A stretch of DNA of 54,489 nucleotides from Chloroflexota bacterium (GCA_014360905.1 JACIWW010000020.1:1-54489); one strand, 5' to 3'. Shown: positions 1-9,160, counted from the stretch's first letter. Notes: a model not told the origin generated them from the letters alone. Made by a program: numbers and translations.

Positions 1-192
1 CTGAGTGCGGACAACAATCTGGCCGAACGGAGCCTTCGTCCGCTGGTGGTAGCGCGCAAGATCAGCGGGGGTACGCGGAGTAGCCGCGGTAGCAGGATCA
101 CGTTGGCCCTGGCCAGTCTCTTTGAGACGTGGAAAGCACGTGGGCTCAATCCCCTTACGCAGTGCTTCAGTATGCTTGCTCAAGGCCCTTAA
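1..192 (+). pseudogene. 3' end of an IS66-type transposase gene (cut by window edge)
   Basis: Frame 1 is open from the first base to a TAA at 190-192 and gives 63 residues. They contain DNNLAERSLRPLVVARKISG followed by GTRSSRGSR and a helical tail with LASLFETWKARGLNP, the C-terminal signature of IS66-family DDE transposases. The start lies outside the window, so whether the element is whole cannot be told. No terminal inverted repeat could be assigned between its stop and the rpsO promoter. It marks one edge of the segment as a site of insertion. Confidence 0.8.
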
Positions 193-247
193 CCTCGAAG
201 CTGAAATTTCTTACCTCAAATCTGAACAGTTACTCAACTGCGTAAAT

Positions 248-276
248 TTGCATTTCACGCCAAAATGTGTTAAGAT
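248..276 (+). promoter_or_regulatory. sigma70-type promoter for rpsO-pnp
   Basis: A TTGCAT -35 box (248-253) and a TAAGAT -10 box (271-276) are separated by 17 bases. They lie 42 bases before the rpsO start, between the IS66 remnant and rpsO. Confidence 0.6.
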
Positions 277-318
277 TACTATTCGTGATTAATGTCGTAA
301 CGAGAAAGGAGGTGCGGC

Positions 319-588
319 ATGGTCTTAAGAAAGGACGAAAAGGAAGCCATCATCCAGGAATTCCACGTCCATCCAAGCGATACAGGATCGCCAGAAGTGC
401 AGATAGCGCTGTTAACCAAGCGCATCAATGCCCTGACTGAGCATCTCAAGATCCACAAGCATGATGAGGCTTCCCGGCGCGGCTTGCTGAAGTTAGTAGG
501 ACAGCGCCGCCGACATCTAGCCTATCTGAGCCGCACAGATGCCAAGCGCTATAAAGAAATTGTAGCACGGCTGGATCTGCGTAAATAG
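319..588 (+). CDS. rpsO: 30S ribosomal protein S15
   Basis: The 89-residue product has the standard length of S15, which binds the central domain of 16S rRNA early in small-subunit assembly. Family hallmarks are visible: [20 protein letters not shown] near residue 17, the H-K-H-D segment near 46, and [18 protein letters not shown] in the second half. The ATG follows a strong AAAGGAGGT site (305-313). It is followed by pnp, the widely conserved rpsO-pnp arrangement, with a structured 268-base spacer. Confidence 0.97.
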   Translation: MVLRKDEKEAIIQEFHVHPSDTGSPEVQIALLTKRINALTEHLKIHKHDEASRRGLLKLVGQRRRHLAYLSRTDAKRYKEIVARLDLRK

Positions 589-628
589 CGATGTATGGCC
601 AGTACGCTGTAGAGATATAAAGGGATGG

Positions 629-659
629 ACGAGTAGATGGGCGGTTTTCATCTACTCGT
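629..659 (+). terminator. hairpin after rpsO, possible terminator or attenuator
   Basis: ACGAGTAGATG (629-639) pairs perfectly over 11 bp with CATCTACTCGT (649-659) around a 9-base loop. Only a weak T-rich stretch follows, so it may end part of the rpsO transcripts or stabilise the rpsO 3' end rather than stop all readthrough into pnp. Confidence 0.5.
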
Positions 660-721
660 TTCCTTACTAGGTCGTATACAGGGATATGCTGGCATTGATT
701 GGAGATCAGGAACGGGTGGTC

Positions 722-805
722 CAGGAATTGGGGAGTGCTTCGCATGAACGGGTAAAAACTCTGCTGTTATGATTCGCCACCATGCGGCGCAGTCCCCAGT
801 CCCTG
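722..805 (+). promoter_or_regulatory. long imperfect hairpin in the pnp leader (possible RNase III/PNPase autoregulation site)
   Basis: Bases 722-746 can pair with 781-805 over 25 positions. By eye there are 20 Watson-Crick pairs, 2 wobbles and 3 mismatches (726/801, 735/792, 739/788), closing a 34-base loop. It ends 51 bases before the pnp start. In enterobacteria the pnp leader forms a long duplex cut by RNase III and then degraded by PNPase, giving autoregulation. The position and shape here fit that model, but the function is inferred. Confidence 0.6.
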
Positions 806-856
806 ACTGCCCGTCTGATCTCGGAAATATGAAATAAGAAAAGGTAGGATCGAAAA

Positions 857-3055
857 ATGAATAATGTAAAAAGCTTTCAAGCGAAGCTAGGCAATTCAAC
901 AGTCATTGTGGAGACGGGCAAACTAGCAGGACAGGCCAATGGAGCAGTGACGGTGCGCTGTGGTGATACGGTGATCTTGGCCACAGCTACTGCAGCGCAA
1001 ACGCCACTGGAAGGTGCCACATTTCTACCCCTGACTGTGGATTACGAGGAGCGGCTATATGCTGCTGGCAAAATCCCTGGTGGTTTCTTCAAACGTGAGG
1101 GACGACCGTCCGAAGCGGCCATTCTGCTCTGCCGGCTGGTGGACAGACCACTGCGTCCGCTCTTCCCTAAAGGACTGCACAACGAAGTCCAAGTTATTGT
1201 AACAGCCCTTTCCGCAGACCAAGAGCACTATCTGGATATCCTGTCCATCATTGGTGCCTCGGCAGCTCTGACTATCTCGGACATCCCATTTGATGGGCCA
1301 TTGGGTGCAATCCGCATGGGCTATACCGATGGGAAATTGTTGTTCAATCCGACCGCTTCTGAAATGCAGCACAGCCTTCTGGACTTGCGCTTGGCTGGAA
1401 CTGCAGATGCGATCATCATGGTCGAGGCTGGAGCCAATGAGGTACCCGAAGACATTCTGCTACAGGCAATGCAGGAAGGGCACCAGGCATTCCAAGACGT
1501 CATCCGCATGCAGGAAGAAATGCGCCAGGCCGTTGGCAAGCCTAAGAAGGAATACCCGCTATCCCAGGTGAATCAAGAGCTTGCCCGTATTGTCCAGGAG
1601 CGTCTCGCTGACCGTCCAATGCAAGCGTTGGAGCAGGCACAGAACAAGGAGGAGCGCAACAAGGCTCTTGACCAACTGCGTGCCGAATTGCTCCAAGAGC
1701 TGGGTGAAACCTATCCCCAGTTGGAAATTCTGACGGCGTTTGAGGATTATCTGAAAAGCGTGGTCCGTGCGGCGGTGCTTGAGCGTGGCTATCGCCCGGA
1801 TGGCCGCAGCTTGAAGGATATCCGTCCCATCTACTGCGAGGTAGGATTATTGCCACGCACACATGGCTCTGGACTGTTCACTCGCGGTGAGACTCAAGTG
1901 CTGACGATTGCCACCTTGGGCACAGTGAGCGATGAACAGATCATTGACAGCCTGGATGCTACCGAGGAAACAAAGCGCTACATCCACCATTATAATTTTC
2001 CTCCTTACAGCACCGGGGAAACAGCAAGGCTCCGTCCACCTGGCCGAAGGGAGATCGGACACGGTGCACTGGCAGAGAGAGCTCTGCTGCCCATGATCCC
2101 TCCCGAAGAAGAATTCCCCTACACCATCCGCCTGGTATCGGAGGTGCTTTCGTCCAACGGTTCCACCTCGATGGCCAGCGTATGTGCTAGCACATTGGCT
2201 TTGATGGATGCGGGTGTGCCCATCAAGGAACCAGTTGCCGGCATTGCGATGGGGTTGATCAAAGAGGGAGAGCGTCATGCCATACTGACGGATATCCTAG
2301 GGATGGAAGACGCTCTGGGCGACATGGACTTTAAAGTAGCAGGCACAGCCAAAGGCATCACTGCCCTACAAATGGACCTCAAGGTCAGAGGAATCAATGC
2401 CGAGATCATATGCTCTGCCTTGGATCAAGCCAAGGAAGCACGGCTCTTCGTTTTGGATAAGATGCTCGCTGTGATTCAAAAAGCACGACCAGATTTGTCG
2501 CCCTATGCTCCACGCATCACGCTGATCAAAATTGATCCAGAGAAGATCGGAGCAGTGATTGGCCCTGGAGGCAAGACTATCCGCCACATCATCGAAGAGA
2601 CAGGAGCGAAGATTGATGTAGAGGATGATGGCACAGTCTATATTGCCTCCACCGATAAGGCGAGCAGTGAAAAAGCGGTAGCCATGATCCAAGCCTTGAC
2701 CGAAAAACCGGAAATTGGCAAAATTTACGTGGGCAAAGTAGTGCGCATCACGGACTTTGGAGCTTTCGTCGAAATCCTGCCCGGTACCGATGGGCTGGTG
2801 CATATCTCGCAACTGGCTGACTACCGAGTGGCAAAAGTCGAGGATGTGGTCAAGGTTGGCGATGAGATCATGGTCATGATCATAGACATTGATCAAGAAG
2901 GGAAGATCAAACTTTCGCGGCAGGCTGTCCTGGAAGGTTGGACAGCGGAAGAAGCCCGTGAGCGTGACCGCAAAACAAGAGGCGGTCATCGTGGCCCCAC
3001 ACCTACTCCCCGCCGTCCCAATAGGAGTATCCAAAGGCAACGCAGCCAACGATAA
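857..3055 (+). CDS. pnp: polyribonucleotide nucleotidyltransferase (PNPase)
   Basis: This is the cytoplasmic 3'-to-5' phosphorolytic exoribonuclease of RNA decay. At 732 residues it has full family length and order: first RNase PH core (about 10-140, with [10 protein letters not shown]), alpha-helical linker, second RNase PH core (about 320-460), KH domain from about 556 with the [11 protein letters not shown] loop, and S1 domain from about 620 ([18 protein letters not shown]). About 40 basic residues follow the S1 domain. The ATG at 857 follows AGGTAGGATC. It lies downstream of rpsO and 18 bases ahead of lepB, which is probably cotranscribed. Confidence 0.97.
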   Translation: MNNVKSFQAKLGNSTVIVETGKLAGQANGAVTVRCGDTVILATATAAQTPLEGATFLPLTVDYEERLYAAGKIPGGFFKREGRPSEAAILLCRLVDRPLRPLFPKGLHNEVQVIVTALSADQEHYLDILSIIGASAALTISDIPFDGPLGAIRMGYTDGKLLFNPTASEMQHSLLDLRLAGTADAIIMVEAGANEVPEDILLQAMQEGHQAFQDVIRMQEEMRQAVGKPKKEYPLSQVNQELARIVQERLADRPMQALEQAQNKEERNKALDQLRAELLQELGETYPQLEILTAFEDYLKSVVRAAVLERGYRPDGRSLKDIRPIYCEVGLLPRTHGSGLFTRGETQVLTIATLGTVSDEQIIDSLDATEETKRYIHHYNFPPYSTGETARLRPPGRREIGHGALAERALLPMIPPEEEFPYTIRLVSEVLSSNGSTSMASVCASTLALMDAGVPIKEPVAGIAMGLIKEGERHAILTDILGMEDALGDMDFKVAGTAKGITALQMDLKVRGINAEIICSALDQAKEARLFVLDKMLAVIQKARPDLSPYAPRITLIKIDPEKIGAVIGPGGKTIRHIIEETGAKIDVEDDGTVYIASTDKASSEKAVAMIQALTEKPEIGKIYVGKVVRITDFGAFVEILPGTDGLVHISQLADYRVAKVEDVVKVGDEIMVMIIDIDQEGKIKLSRQAVLEGWTAEEARERDRKTRGGHRGPTPTPRRPNRSIQRQRSQR

Positions 3056-3073
3056 TTCTGGAGGATTTGCTAG

Positions 3074-3640
3074 ATGAGTGAGCATCCCGCTTCAACGCCA
3101 CCAGAGCACACTCCCGAGCCCTTGCAACGCATTATCCTACGCTGGATTCGAGAGACACTGGAGACCATACTGCCAGCTCTGCTCATCGTTTTGGTGGTCA
3201 ACTTGTTCCTGGCTCAGGCCACCCGGGTGGAGGGACAGAGCATGGAACCCAACTTGCATAACAACCAAAGATTGATCATCGAAAAAGTCTCTTATCATTT
3301 CCATCCCCCACGTCGTGGAGACATCGTCGTGATCAAATTTCCAAACAGGCACTCGGACCCGCTGATCAAGCGCGTTGTCGGTCTGCCTGGAGAAACGATC
3401 GAGATCAGAGACGGCCATGTTTATATCAATGGCCAGATCTTAGTAGAACCCTACCTGGATCAGCCGACCCTGGGCAATGTGGCACCACATGTCATTGCGC
3501 CAGGGCACGTCTTTGTCCTTGGTGACAACCGTAGTGCCAGCAACGATTCGCGCAGCTTCGGTGAAGTGAATATATCCTATGTTGTTGGGCGCGCCTGGTT
3601 CCGTTACTGGCCGTTGGATGAAATAGGCTTTCTGCGTTGA
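3074..3640 (+). CDS. lepB: signal peptidase I
   Basis: This membrane-bound serine protease removes signal peptides from exported proteins. The 188-residue product has one N-terminal membrane segment (about 32-47) and the family boxes: GQSMEPNL with the nucleophile Ser56, RRGDIVVIK (80-88), IKRVVGLPGE with the general base Lys99, and GDNRSASNDSRSFG near 149-162. It is the short Gram-positive type without the large insert of the E. coli enzyme. A GGAGG site (3060-3064) precedes the ATG. A strong terminator follows directly. Confidence 0.96.
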   Translation: MSEHPASTPPEHTPEPLQRIILRWIRETLETILPALLIVLVVNLFLAQATRVEGQSMEPNLHNNQRLIIEKVSYHFHPPRRGDIVVIKFPNRHSDPLIKRVVGLPGETIEIRDGHVYINGQILVEPYLDQPTLGNVAPHVIAPGHVFVLGDNRSASNDSRSFGEVNISYVVGRAWFRYWPLDEIGFLR

Positions 3641-3647
3641 ACAGAGC

Positions 3648-3690
3648 AAACCGCCAGAGTGGCTGCCGAAAAAGACTCTGGCGGTTTTTG
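3648..3690 (+). terminator. Rho-independent terminator after lepB
   Basis: AAACCGCCAGAGT (3648-3660) and ACTCTGGCGGTTT (3675-3687) form a perfect 13-bp stem with a 14-base loop, followed by TTG and TTT. It ends the rpsO-pnp-lepB unit. Confidence 0.92.
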
Positions 3691-3778
3691 TTTCGCTATA
3701 CACTTCACATCTTTGTATTGACAAGGCATTAAGCATAATCATGTGGTGCAAGATCTATGCTTCAGAGGAGAGGCCAGT

Positions 3779-4294
3779 ATGGGGCGAACGGTACTGCTGA
3801 GCGGACAACCAGGTGTGGGCAAGACCACGCTGATCAAACAAGCAACCGCGGTGCTTCCAGGGCATTGGGGCGGGTTCTACACGCAGGAAATCCGAGGTCC
3901 CAAGTCCCGGCTGGGTTTCGAAATTGTCACCCTAGATGGGCAGCAAGCACTTCTGGCCCACGTGAATAAGCCTGGCTCTCCGCGGGTCGGCAAATATGGC
4001 GTGTATGTGGAAAATGTGGACAAGGTAGCCGTGCCCGTACTGTACCGTGCGGTAGCAGAAGCAGATTATGTGGTGATTGATGAGATAGGCAAGATGGAAT
4101 TGCTATCTCAAAAGTTCCGCACCGCAGTACTCTATGCCGTGCAGAGCCCAAAAACAGTGTTAGGTACCGTAATATGGCAGCAACATCCATGGGCCGATGC
4201 TTTGAAGAACCTGCCAGGAGTATTCGTGGTCACCGTTACTCTGTCCAACCGACAGCAACTCTTAAATCAAATTCTTTCTTTGCTCACAGGCTAG
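3779..4294 (+). CDS. THEP1-type nucleoside-triphosphatase
   Basis: The product is a small P-loop NTPase of the THEP1/NTPCR family, which hydrolyses several NTPs in vitro; its cell role is unsettled. The 171 residues hold a Walker A (GQPGVGKTT, residues 9-17), the GGFYTQEIRGP segment, KYGVYVENVD, and the Walker B VIDEIGKMEL, all typical of the family. An upstream GTG at 3743 is possible, but the ATG at 3779 has a GAGGAGAGG ribosome site and matches the family N terminus. It stands alone between the lepB terminator and the next promoter. Confidence 0.88.
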   Translation: MGRTVLLSGQPGVGKTTLIKQATAVLPGHWGGFYTQEIRGPKSRLGFEIVTLDGQQALLAHVNKPGSPRVGKYGVYVENVDKVAVPVLYRAVAEADYVVIDEIGKMELLSQKFRTAVLYAVQSPKTVLGTVIWQQHPWADALKNLPGVFVVTVTLSNRQQLLNQILSLLTG

Positions 4295-4299
4295 TTTAT

Positions 4300-4328
4300 T
4301 TGACAATGATACATTGTTATGGTATGAT
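4300..4328 (+). promoter_or_regulatory. strong sigma70-type promoter for the LysM lipoprotein gene
   Basis: A consensus TTGACA (4300-4305) and a TATGAT (4323-4328) are separated by exactly 17 bases. They start 6 bases after the NTPase stop and lie 49 bases before the LysM ATG. Confidence 0.85.
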
Positions 4329-4376
4329 AATACCGTAACTCTCATTGGGAGATCGCTGGTTGAGAAAGGAGCGCGC

Positions 4377-5153
4377 ATGAAGAAAAGGATAATGGTAGCT
4401 TGTAGCGCCTGTGTCCTGTTGGCGGTCTTGATGTCCACTGGTTGCACGCGCGCCAAACCAGAGGTGTCCACTCCTACTCCTATCGCAGGGCAGGCCATGG
4501 TCATAACTCCCACTGCTTCTGCCATGCCCACGCAGGTATGGACGCCTCAGCCTCCTCCCACGACTATTTCCTTGCCACCCGGGCCAACCGTAGTCAGTGC
4601 AGCCGAAGCTTCCCCGACTCCGCTTCCTACAGCCATTCCGACCGTGTTCCCTACTGCTACAACCGTACCCGGCCAATTCGAATATACTGTGCAATGGGGA
4701 GATACCTTGTACTCCCTGGCTCGCCGTTTCAATACTACGGTGGATGCTCTCATGGCGCTCAATGGCTTGCAGAATCCGAATCTCATCCGAGTAGGCCAGG
4801 TGCTGAAAATAGTGGGGACACCTCCAAGTCCAGGTACGACCACAGAATATATTGTCCAACCCGGCGATACCTTGTTCTCCATTGCACGGCGATACAACAC
4901 CACAGTAGAAGCGATTAGCCGCGCCAATGGCATTGTCAACCCTTGGTATATCCGCGTTGGACAGAAGCTGGTTATCCCACAGAGCAGTACACCCGCTACT
5001 CCTTCTACGGGGTCTACTTACGTGGTGCAGCCCGGGGACACCCTATATGGCATTGCTGCACGCTTTGGCAAAAATGTCTGGGACATCATTGCAGCGAACA
5101 ACCTATCGGATCCCTACTGGATCTGGGTTGGACAGGTTTTGACCATACCCTGA
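4377..5153 (+). CDS. lipoprotein with three LysM domains
   Basis: The product is a surface protein expected to bind glycan (peptidoglycan or similar). The 258 residues begin with a lipoprotein signal (MKKRIMVACSACVLLAVLMS, then TGC as lipobox). A Thr/Pro-rich linker to about residue 97 follows, then three LysM repeats each starting with YTVQWGDTL, YIVQPGDTL or YVVQPGDTL and ending VGQ-x-L-x-I. The last repeat ends at the C terminus and no catalytic domain is present. The ATG at 4377 after GAGAAAGGAG is preferred over an in-frame upstream start at 4314, which would destroy the signal peptide. Confidence 0.9.
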   Translation: MKKRIMVACSACVLLAVLMSTGCTRAKPEVSTPTPIAGQAMVITPTASAMPTQVWTPQPPPTTISLPPGPTVVSAAEASPTPLPTAIPTVFPTATTVPGQFEYTVQWGDTLYSLARRFNTTVDALMALNGLQNPNLIRVGQVLKIVGTPPSPGTTTEYIVQPGDTLFSIARRYNTTVEAISRANGIVNPWYIRVGQKLVIPQSSTPATPSTGSTYVVQPGDTLYGIAARFGKNVWDIIAANNLSDPYWIWVGQVLTIP

Positions 5154-5192
5154 CTTGACAGTGAGCCAATTCGCGGGAAGGAATTGAACCTT

Positions 5193-5228
5193 TTGAGCAA
5201 CTCCTTTGTATATATAATGGGTGCTCAA
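5193..5228 (+). promoter_or_regulatory. -10 box flanked by an inverted repeat upstream of the ECF sigma gene
   Basis: A perfect TATAAT (5213-5218) lies 26 bases before the sigma-factor start. TTGAGCA (5193-5199) and TGCTCAA (5222-5228) flank it as 7-base inverted arms. No -35 box sits at ideal spacing: TTGAAC at 5184 is 23 bases away and TTGAGC at 5193 is 14. The arms could be an operator or a transcript hairpin. Confidence 0.35.
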
Positions 5229-5244
5229 GCTGGGGATATAGCCG

Positions 5245-5826
5245 ATGCATGAGCCGATAACTGAAGACGCAGAACTCGTCTCGCGCATTCGCTGTGGCAA
5301 TTTGGATGTTTTTGAAGCATTGTATCACAAGTACAAGCGGCCACTTTATCAAACAGCACTAGCAATCACGGGCGATCAGGGCGCAGCGGAAGAGATTCTG
5401 CAAGATTGTTTCGTGCGGGCTTATATGGCTTTGGAGAGAGTGGATGTTTCGACCTCGCTTTCTCCCTGGTTGCATCGTATCGTGATCAATTTGAGCGCCA
5501 ATTGGATAAACCGCAATCGGCCATTGCCATTGAACGAATGGATTGATCGCCTTATCGCTGGCCCAGTTGCTTCTCCTGAGCATATCATGGAGACATTTGA
5601 ACTGCGCCAAGTCGTGCGCGAAGCGATTGCTACGCTGAGCTTTACCCATCGCGCGATCATTGTGCTCTTTTATTTACAGGGTTTCAGTTTGTCCGAGATT
5701 GCGTATATTTTCGATTGTCCGGTCGGCACGGTCAAGTCCCGTTTGCACTATGCATGCAAAGCCTTGCGCAAGAAACTGCGTGAGGATAGACGCCTGGCAG
5801 GGGAGCTGGTCTATGGAACGTCCTAG
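5245..5826 (+). CDS. ECF-type (group 4) RNA polymerase sigma factor
   Basis: The product directs RNA polymerase to a regulon, usually in response to envelope or stress signals. The 193 residues show region 2 (FEALYHKYKRPLYQTALAI, AEEILQDCFVRAY, LHRIVINLSANWINR) and region 4 with its helix-turn-helix (GFSLSEIAYIFDCPVGTVKS near 150-170). There is no region 1 or 3. The downstream gene overlaps by 14 bases and encodes a one-pass membrane protein, the usual place for an anti-sigma partner. The target promoters cannot be read from this window. Confidence 0.92.
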   Translation: MHEPITEDAELVSRIRCGNLDVFEALYHKYKRPLYQTALAITGDQGAAEEILQDCFVRAYMALERVDVSTSLSPWLHRIVINLSANWINRNRPLPLNEWIDRLIAGPVASPEHIMETFELRQVVREAIATLSFTHRAIIVLFYLQGFSLSEIAYIFDCPVGTVKSRLHYACKALRKKLREDRRLAGELVYGTS

Positions 5827-6298
5827 CAATATAGGGGACAGCGGCGACGGAGCATCCGCCAAGGATGACCTTGGTGAACTGATCCGATGGAGCTTCGAGG
5901 GTTCGCTTTTGGTGGCAGAGCCTCCGGCGGATGTGTGGCCTAAGATCTTGGCACAAGTGAGGGAGATCAATGCTCCCAGCACTGTTCAACGCCAAAGGAG
6001 GCGATCCATATCACCTCTGACATCTTTTATACAGGCCGTTGTAATTTCCGCGCTTCTGTTGGCCTTCGGGTTAGAGATCGAACGCAACACACACTTGGCT
6101 CGAAGCCCTCATGTAATGAGTGTAACACCGACTACCCATAGGTTGAGCGTTCTGCAAGAAACCTATCAGGATATGCTGCGGGGGCACATGCTCCTGCAGA
6201 AGGAAAAGGAGCAACCCGTCCGCAGTGACCATGCAGAAGACTTTAACGAAATGCAGAAACCTCGGGAAGCTGTGCAGCGCCCAGCTTATGACAAGTAA
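5813..6298 (+). CDS. putative anti-sigma factor, single-pass membrane protein
   Basis: No family was recognised by sequence. The 161-residue product has a polar N-terminal part (1-70), one membrane segment (about 72-88, FIQAVVISALLLAFGLEI) and a charged tail. Its ATG lies inside the last codons of the sigma gene (14-base overlap), implying translational coupling. Small membrane proteins in this position usually hold the sigma factor inactive. There is no zinc HxxxCxxC motif, so it is not a classical ZAS anti-sigma factor. The role is inferred from position only. Confidence 0.6.
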   Translation: MERPSNIGDSGDGASAKDDLGELIRWSFEGSLLVAEPPADVWPKILAQVREINAPSTVQRQRRRSISPLTSFIQAVVISALLLAFGLEIERNTHLARSPHVMSVTPTTHRLSVLQETYQDMLRGHMLLQKEKEQPVRSDHAEDFNEMQKPREAVQRPAYDK

Positions 6299-6332
6299 TG
6301 CAATGAGAAAGGAGGTGGGATAGCGAGGCTAT

Positions 6333-6361
6333 TTGACAATTCGTGACCCATTTTCTGTATA
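6333..6361 (+). promoter_or_regulatory. possible promoter for the peptide-binding lipoprotein gene
   Basis: A consensus TTGACA (6333-6338) is followed after 17 bases by TGTATA (6356-6361), a poor -10 match. It lies 37 bases before the start at 6398. Confidence 0.4.
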
Positions 6362-6397
6362 CACAAGTTTATTCCACTTTGAGGAGGAAAAAGAGAG

Positions 6398-8047
6398 ATG
6401 TTTCGAAAAAGATTTGCTGTGATGGTAACGCTGTTGCTCGCTCTGGCCATGGTGCTTAGCTCCTGCAAGCCGGCGGTGAAACTGGCTAAGGAGATCAATT
6501 TGAACCATGGTACCGAGCCGCCTACTTTGGACCCGAACCTGGCCACGGATACCACTTCCGTGCAATGCGATTTCCTTTTGTTCATGGGGTTGACCAGACT
6601 TGACATCGAGACCGTCGAGCCCAAGCCGTGGCTAGCTACGGAGTGGTCGGTATCCCCGGATGGGCTGGTCTGGACCTTCAAGATGCGCAAGGATGTCTAC
6701 TGGGTGCGTTGGGATCCAGCCACACAGAAGGCGGAGAAGAAGCGCCCTGTCACGGCACACGACATCGTATATAGCGTCAGGCGCGCTGCTAACCCAGAGA
6801 CAGCCTCCGACTATGCTTACGTGGACTATATCATCAAGGGCGTTGAGGCTGTGAACACCGGTGAGAGCACAGACCTGGAGTCCATCGGCGTGCGAGCAGT
6901 GGACGATTATACCGTGGAGTTCACCTTGACCCAGCCTGCTGGCTACTTTGCCGCGATCGCTGGCATGTGGACCAACTATCCCGTGCCGAAGGAATCCATC
7001 GAAGCGTACGGCGACAAGTGGACCGAACCAGGGAATATCTGGACTTGTGGCCCCTACGTCTTGGATGTATGGGAACATGAGAACAGGATGGTTATGAAGA
7101 AGAACCCCTTCTGGTTCGACGCCAAGAATGTCAGCATCGAGCAAATCAACTGGGTCATGGTCACAGATGCTTCGACGGCGTTCGCCATGTACGAAAACGG
7201 CGAATTGGATGTGGAGGCTGTGCCACTGGCTGATATGGACCGCGTGAAGGCTGATCCGGTGCTGAGCAAAGAGCTGTACATCGCCCCCGTGCTGTGCACC
7301 TACTACTATGGCTTCAACACCACCAAGCCACCATTCGACAATCCTAAGGTCCGCCAAGCCTTCTCCTATGCTATGGACCGCCAGAAATTGATTGACACGG
7401 TGTTGAAGGGCGAGCAGAAGCCTGCCAAGACCTTTGCCTGCCCCGGCATCTTTGGCTCGCCAGCCGAGGATCCAAAGTTCGAGGGCATCACCTTCAATCC
7501 GGACAAGGCGCGGGCACTGCTGGCCGAAGCCGGCTATCCAGATGGCAAGGGTCTGCCGGACATCACGCTCATGTTTAATACCAGCGCCGGCCACCAGAAG
7601 ATCGCTGAGTTCTTCCAGGCGAATTGGAAGGAGGTCCTGGGTGTCGAGGTCAAGCTGGCCAACCAGGAGTGGAAAGTCTACCTGGCAACACTACACGAGG
7701 ATCCACCACAGATTTGGCGCCTTGGCTGGTGCGCAGACTATCCCGATGAGAACAACTGGGTGCTGGAGGTCTTCCACCCGACCAAGGGCGCGAATAATCC
7801 TAAGTGGTCCGGCCCTGATGCGGATGAGTTTGCCAGGTTGACCGAGCAGGCCGCAGCGGAAAGCGATCCGAAGAAACGCGCCGAACTGTACTTCCAGGCC
7901 GAGAAGATCTTGTGCGTGGATTCAGCGGTTATTGCTCCGATTTACTACTACACCCGCGTCACCTGCACCAAACCATATGTGGAGCGCACATTTGGCAAGC
8001 AGGGTGGGTTGGAAGAAATCTTCTACTGGAAGGTAAAAGCGCACTAA
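6398..8047 (+). CDS. ABC transporter peptide/solute-binding lipoprotein (SBP_bac_5 family)
   Basis: The product captures peptides or similar solutes outside the membrane for an ABC importer. The 549 residues begin with a lipoprotein signal ending in LSSC (Cys near residue 24). The family body follows: GTEPPTLDPNLATD, the WLATEWSVSPDGLVWTFKM segment and the C-terminal CADYPDENNW and FHPTKG region. A GAGGAGG site precedes the ATG. No permease or ATPase gene is next to it, and a strong terminator closes the unit, so it is an orphan binding protein served by components elsewhere. Confidence 0.9.
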   Translation: MFRKRFAVMVTLLLALAMVLSSCKPAVKLAKEINLNHGTEPPTLDPNLATDTTSVQCDFLLFMGLTRLDIETVEPKPWLATEWSVSPDGLVWTFKMRKDVYWVRWDPATQKAEKKRPVTAHDIVYSVRRAANPETASDYAYVDYIIKGVEAVNTGESTDLESIGVRAVDDYTVEFTLTQPAGYFAAIAGMWTNYPVPKESIEAYGDKWTEPGNIWTCGPYVLDVWEHENRMVMKKNPFWFDAKNVSIEQINWVMVTDASTAFAMYENGELDVEAVPLADMDRVKADPVLSKELYIAPVLCTYYYGFNTTKPPFDNPKVRQAFSYAMDRQKLIDTVLKGEQKPAKTFACPGIFGSPAEDPKFEGITFNPDKARALLAEAGYPDGKGLPDITLMFNTSAGHQKIAEFFQANWKEVLGVEVKLANQEWKVYLATLHEDPPQIWRLGWCADYPDENNWVLEVFHPTKGANNPKWSGPDADEFARLTEQAAAESDPKKRAELYFQAEKILCVDSAVIAPIYYYTRVTCTKPYVERTFGKQGGLEEIFYWKVKAH

Positions 8048-8128
8048 AAACGGTCCGATTGTGAGGAGCAGAGATGCTACCAACCAATGCACCTCTGTCT
8101 CTGATCACTTGGATTAGCCTTCGGAAGC

Positions 8129-8165
8129 GAAGCCACGTAGCGATATCGCTACGTGGCTTCTTTAC
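8129..8165 (+). terminator. terminator after the peptide-binding protein gene
   Basis: GAAGCCACGTAGCGAT (8129-8144) and ATCGCTACGTGGCTTC (8145-8160) form a perfect palindrome, which folds as a stem of about 14 bp with a 4-base turn, followed by TTTACTT. With T-poor flanks on the left it acts mainly rightward. The rest of 8048-8294 shows nothing else. Confidence 0.85.
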
Positions 8166-8294
8166 TTGATCGCTATAAAGCAATTATTGCCCTTAAATCT
8201 AGCAGAGGCAGTTCCCATGCCACTGAGCAAGAGGCATGGTAGCTCCACCCTTTCGCTTTGAGCCAGTTTGAGGGATGGAGAAGTAAGGCTTTCA

Positions 8295-9140
8295 CTATTG
8301 GCAGGGGATCTTCGGATTGGCGTAGCAATAGCGACATCCATTGGGACAGCGCATTAGGTAGGAGCCAATATCCACGCTCGGCGTGCAGCCACAGTCCGGA
8401 CGTTGGCCAGCATCCTTGCCCATAGGTGCTGGCAATCGGTATGGATGCAGGATGGAAAGCAGCTCGCCATCTATGCAGCGGGATGGTAATGCTTCTGCGA
8501 GACAGAGATCGCTCTGGCTACAAGCATAGAGCGTCAAACTAAGCGAATGGGCCAAAGCAACTAGTTGTTGCGTGATCTCCAGGCGTTGCGCAGGCGTAGG
8601 GTCATACCACCGCCACCCTCTGCGTTTACGCACTTTACTGTAGAGTGTGGCAAAGGATATGCGTACCGCTGTGATGCCTATCTTGCTGACTGCGCGCAGG
8701 ATGGGTTCGGCAAAGGGAAGATTGCTTTTGACTTCCTGTCCTTCATACCAATGCACAATAGGGTCATAGCGCACGGTGACACGGCGGGGATCTCCAGTCA
8801 ATTCAATCAACTCAGGCAACTGTGCTATCACTTCCTGCCAGGGTGCGATGCCCGGCTCCAATGCCGAACCCCCTAGCCCGGTGATGGTCAGATGACAAAA
8901 TATTTGGTCATAGCGTGCCAGGGCTTCCCTAACGCCGCCCATATTGCGCAAAAGCGGGCGAAAATCTTTCGACCACAAAACCAGCGTATGCACATCTTCA
9001 GGCAGCAAAGAAACGCGCCTTACACGCGCATTGTATGGCTGTGGCACGTCCACAAACCCTTGACGCACTACTTCCGCTAGCCAACGCGCGTAGTACAAAG
9101 GGATATCTGTGCGTCGCGAAGCTGAGATAACCTGCCTCAT
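8295..9140 (-). CDS. DUF1848 family protein
   Basis: The biochemical role of this family is unknown. The 281-residue product begins with the family signature RQVISASRRTDIPLYYARW and ends with the Cys motif CGCTPSVDIGSYLMRCPNGC and RYCYANP, a Cys cluster resembling an iron-sulfur site. The middle has VTVRYDPIVHW. An in-frame ATG at 9149 is also possible. The start at 9140 fits the family N terminus and is about 10 bases from an AAGGGG site. The gene stands alone, transcribed toward the terminator of the previous gene. Confidence 0.85.
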   Translation of the reverse strand: MRQVISASRRTDIPLYYARWLAEVVRQGFVDVPQPYNARVRRVSLLPEDVHTLVLWSKDFRPLLRNMGGVREALARYDQIFCHLTITGLGGSALEPGIAPWQEVIAQLPELIELTGDPRRVTVRYDPIVHWYEGQEVKSNLPFAEPILRAVSKIGITAVRISFATLYSKVRKRRGWRWYDPTPAQRLEITQQLVALAHSLSLTLYACSQSDLCLAEALPSRCIDGELLSILHPYRLPAPMGKDAGQRPDCGCTPSVDIGSYLMRCPNGCRYCYANPKIPCQ

Positions 9141-9160
9141 CTGTCTCATGCCCCTTGGGA

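Noticed and set aside
2366-3085. 239-codon minus-strand frame opposite pnp
   Set aside because: It is antisense to the KH-S1 region of PNPase and shows no family features.
3718-3739. TTGACA at 3718 with CATAAT at 3734 as promoter of the THEP1-type gene
   Set aside because: The spacing is only 10 bases, and no suitable -10 lies 16-18 bases downstream.
6632-7594. 320-codon open frame on the minus strand inside the peptide-binding lipoprotein gene
   Set aside because: It lies antisense to a clear full-length family member, has no ribosome site or recognisable motif, and is a by-product of codon bias.
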